A stretch of 5,946 nucleotides of DNA from Clostridiaceae bacterium (lineage in GTDB: Bacteria; Bacillota; Clostridia; Oscillospirales; Acutalibacteraceae). The number at the start of each line of letters is the position of its first letter. The first letter of the stretch is position 1. The stretch spans positions 1-5,946 of the forward strand of contig CAJGCA010000079.1 of assembly GCA_904501705.1 (NCBI GenBank). The letters run 5' to 3'. Positions 5,925-5,946 of this stretch are shown here, one piece after another. The notes under the pieces are model-generated. The model was not told where the DNA came from and ran no database searches. It was given only the letters and a program-made list of their open reading frames with translations. Made by a program: the position numbers and the translations under genes.

Positions 5925-5946
5925 GGCGGAGAAGGAGGGACTTGAA
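5924..5946 (-). tRNA. 3' end of a tRNA, most likely tRNA-Ser (partial)
   Basis: Read on the minus strand, the segment gives a T loop TTCAAGT, a T-stem 3' strand CCCTC, an acceptor 3' strand CTTCTCC, the discriminator G and an encoded CCA. The implied acceptor 5' strand is GGAGAAG. This start, together with a G discriminator, is typical of bacterial tRNA-Ser. The anticodon and variable arm are outside the window, so the isoacceptor cannot be named. Confidence 0.78.

Noticed and set aside
1..5946. CRISPR array, phage genes, toxin-antitoxin or defence system
   Set aside because: No regularly spaced repeats and no related protein motifs were seen on either strand.

Overview
The window suggests a Bacillota/Clostridia-type bacterium with moderate to fairly high G+C, perhaps an Oscillospiraceae-like gut anaerobe. 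The reasons are purine-rich Shine-Dalgarno sites (AAGGAGG-type), sigma-A-like promoters in short AT-rich gaps, and a low-G+C clostridial-type IS fragment at the left edge. The lineage call is an inference from style, not from a marker gene. Every gene lies on the minus strand, so transcription runs from right to left.

Right to left: the 3' end of a tRNA, most likely tRNA-Ser, enters at the right edge (5924-5946). It is followed by a run of strong GC-rich hairpins (5887-5924, 5848-5860, 5819-5846). Next is a single-gene unit for a calcium/sodium (CaCA-family) antiporter, with a clear promoter (5761-5789) and an intrinsic terminator (4614-4650). A compact SLC13/ArsB-like (IT superfamily) permease follows, with its own promoter (4564-4592).

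A further promoter (3365-3393) precedes a tight three-gene cluster. It holds a LOG-family nucleotide phosphoribohydrolase-like protein, then a PlsC-type lysophospholipid acyltransferase carrying a C-terminal zinc ribbon and an unassigned beta-rich tail, then a GltS-like (ESS-family) sodium:solute symporter. Gaps in the cluster are 13 bp and about zero.

At the left edge, about 30 bp after the symporter stop codon, is the end of an IS3-type insertion sequence (1 to about 174). It contains the first 29 codons of its OrfA. A perfect 13-bp hairpin covers the OrfA ribosome binding site.

Three of the five complete proteins are ion-coupled transporters, one is a membrane-lipid enzyme and one is a nucleotide-clearing enzyme. 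This reads as ordinary chromosomal housekeeping and transport DNA with one IS insertion. I see no CRISPR array, phage module or evident defence system. The most useful points for a second look are the acyltransferase architecture, the IS hairpin, the divergent symporter motif, and the palindrome cluster after the tRNA.
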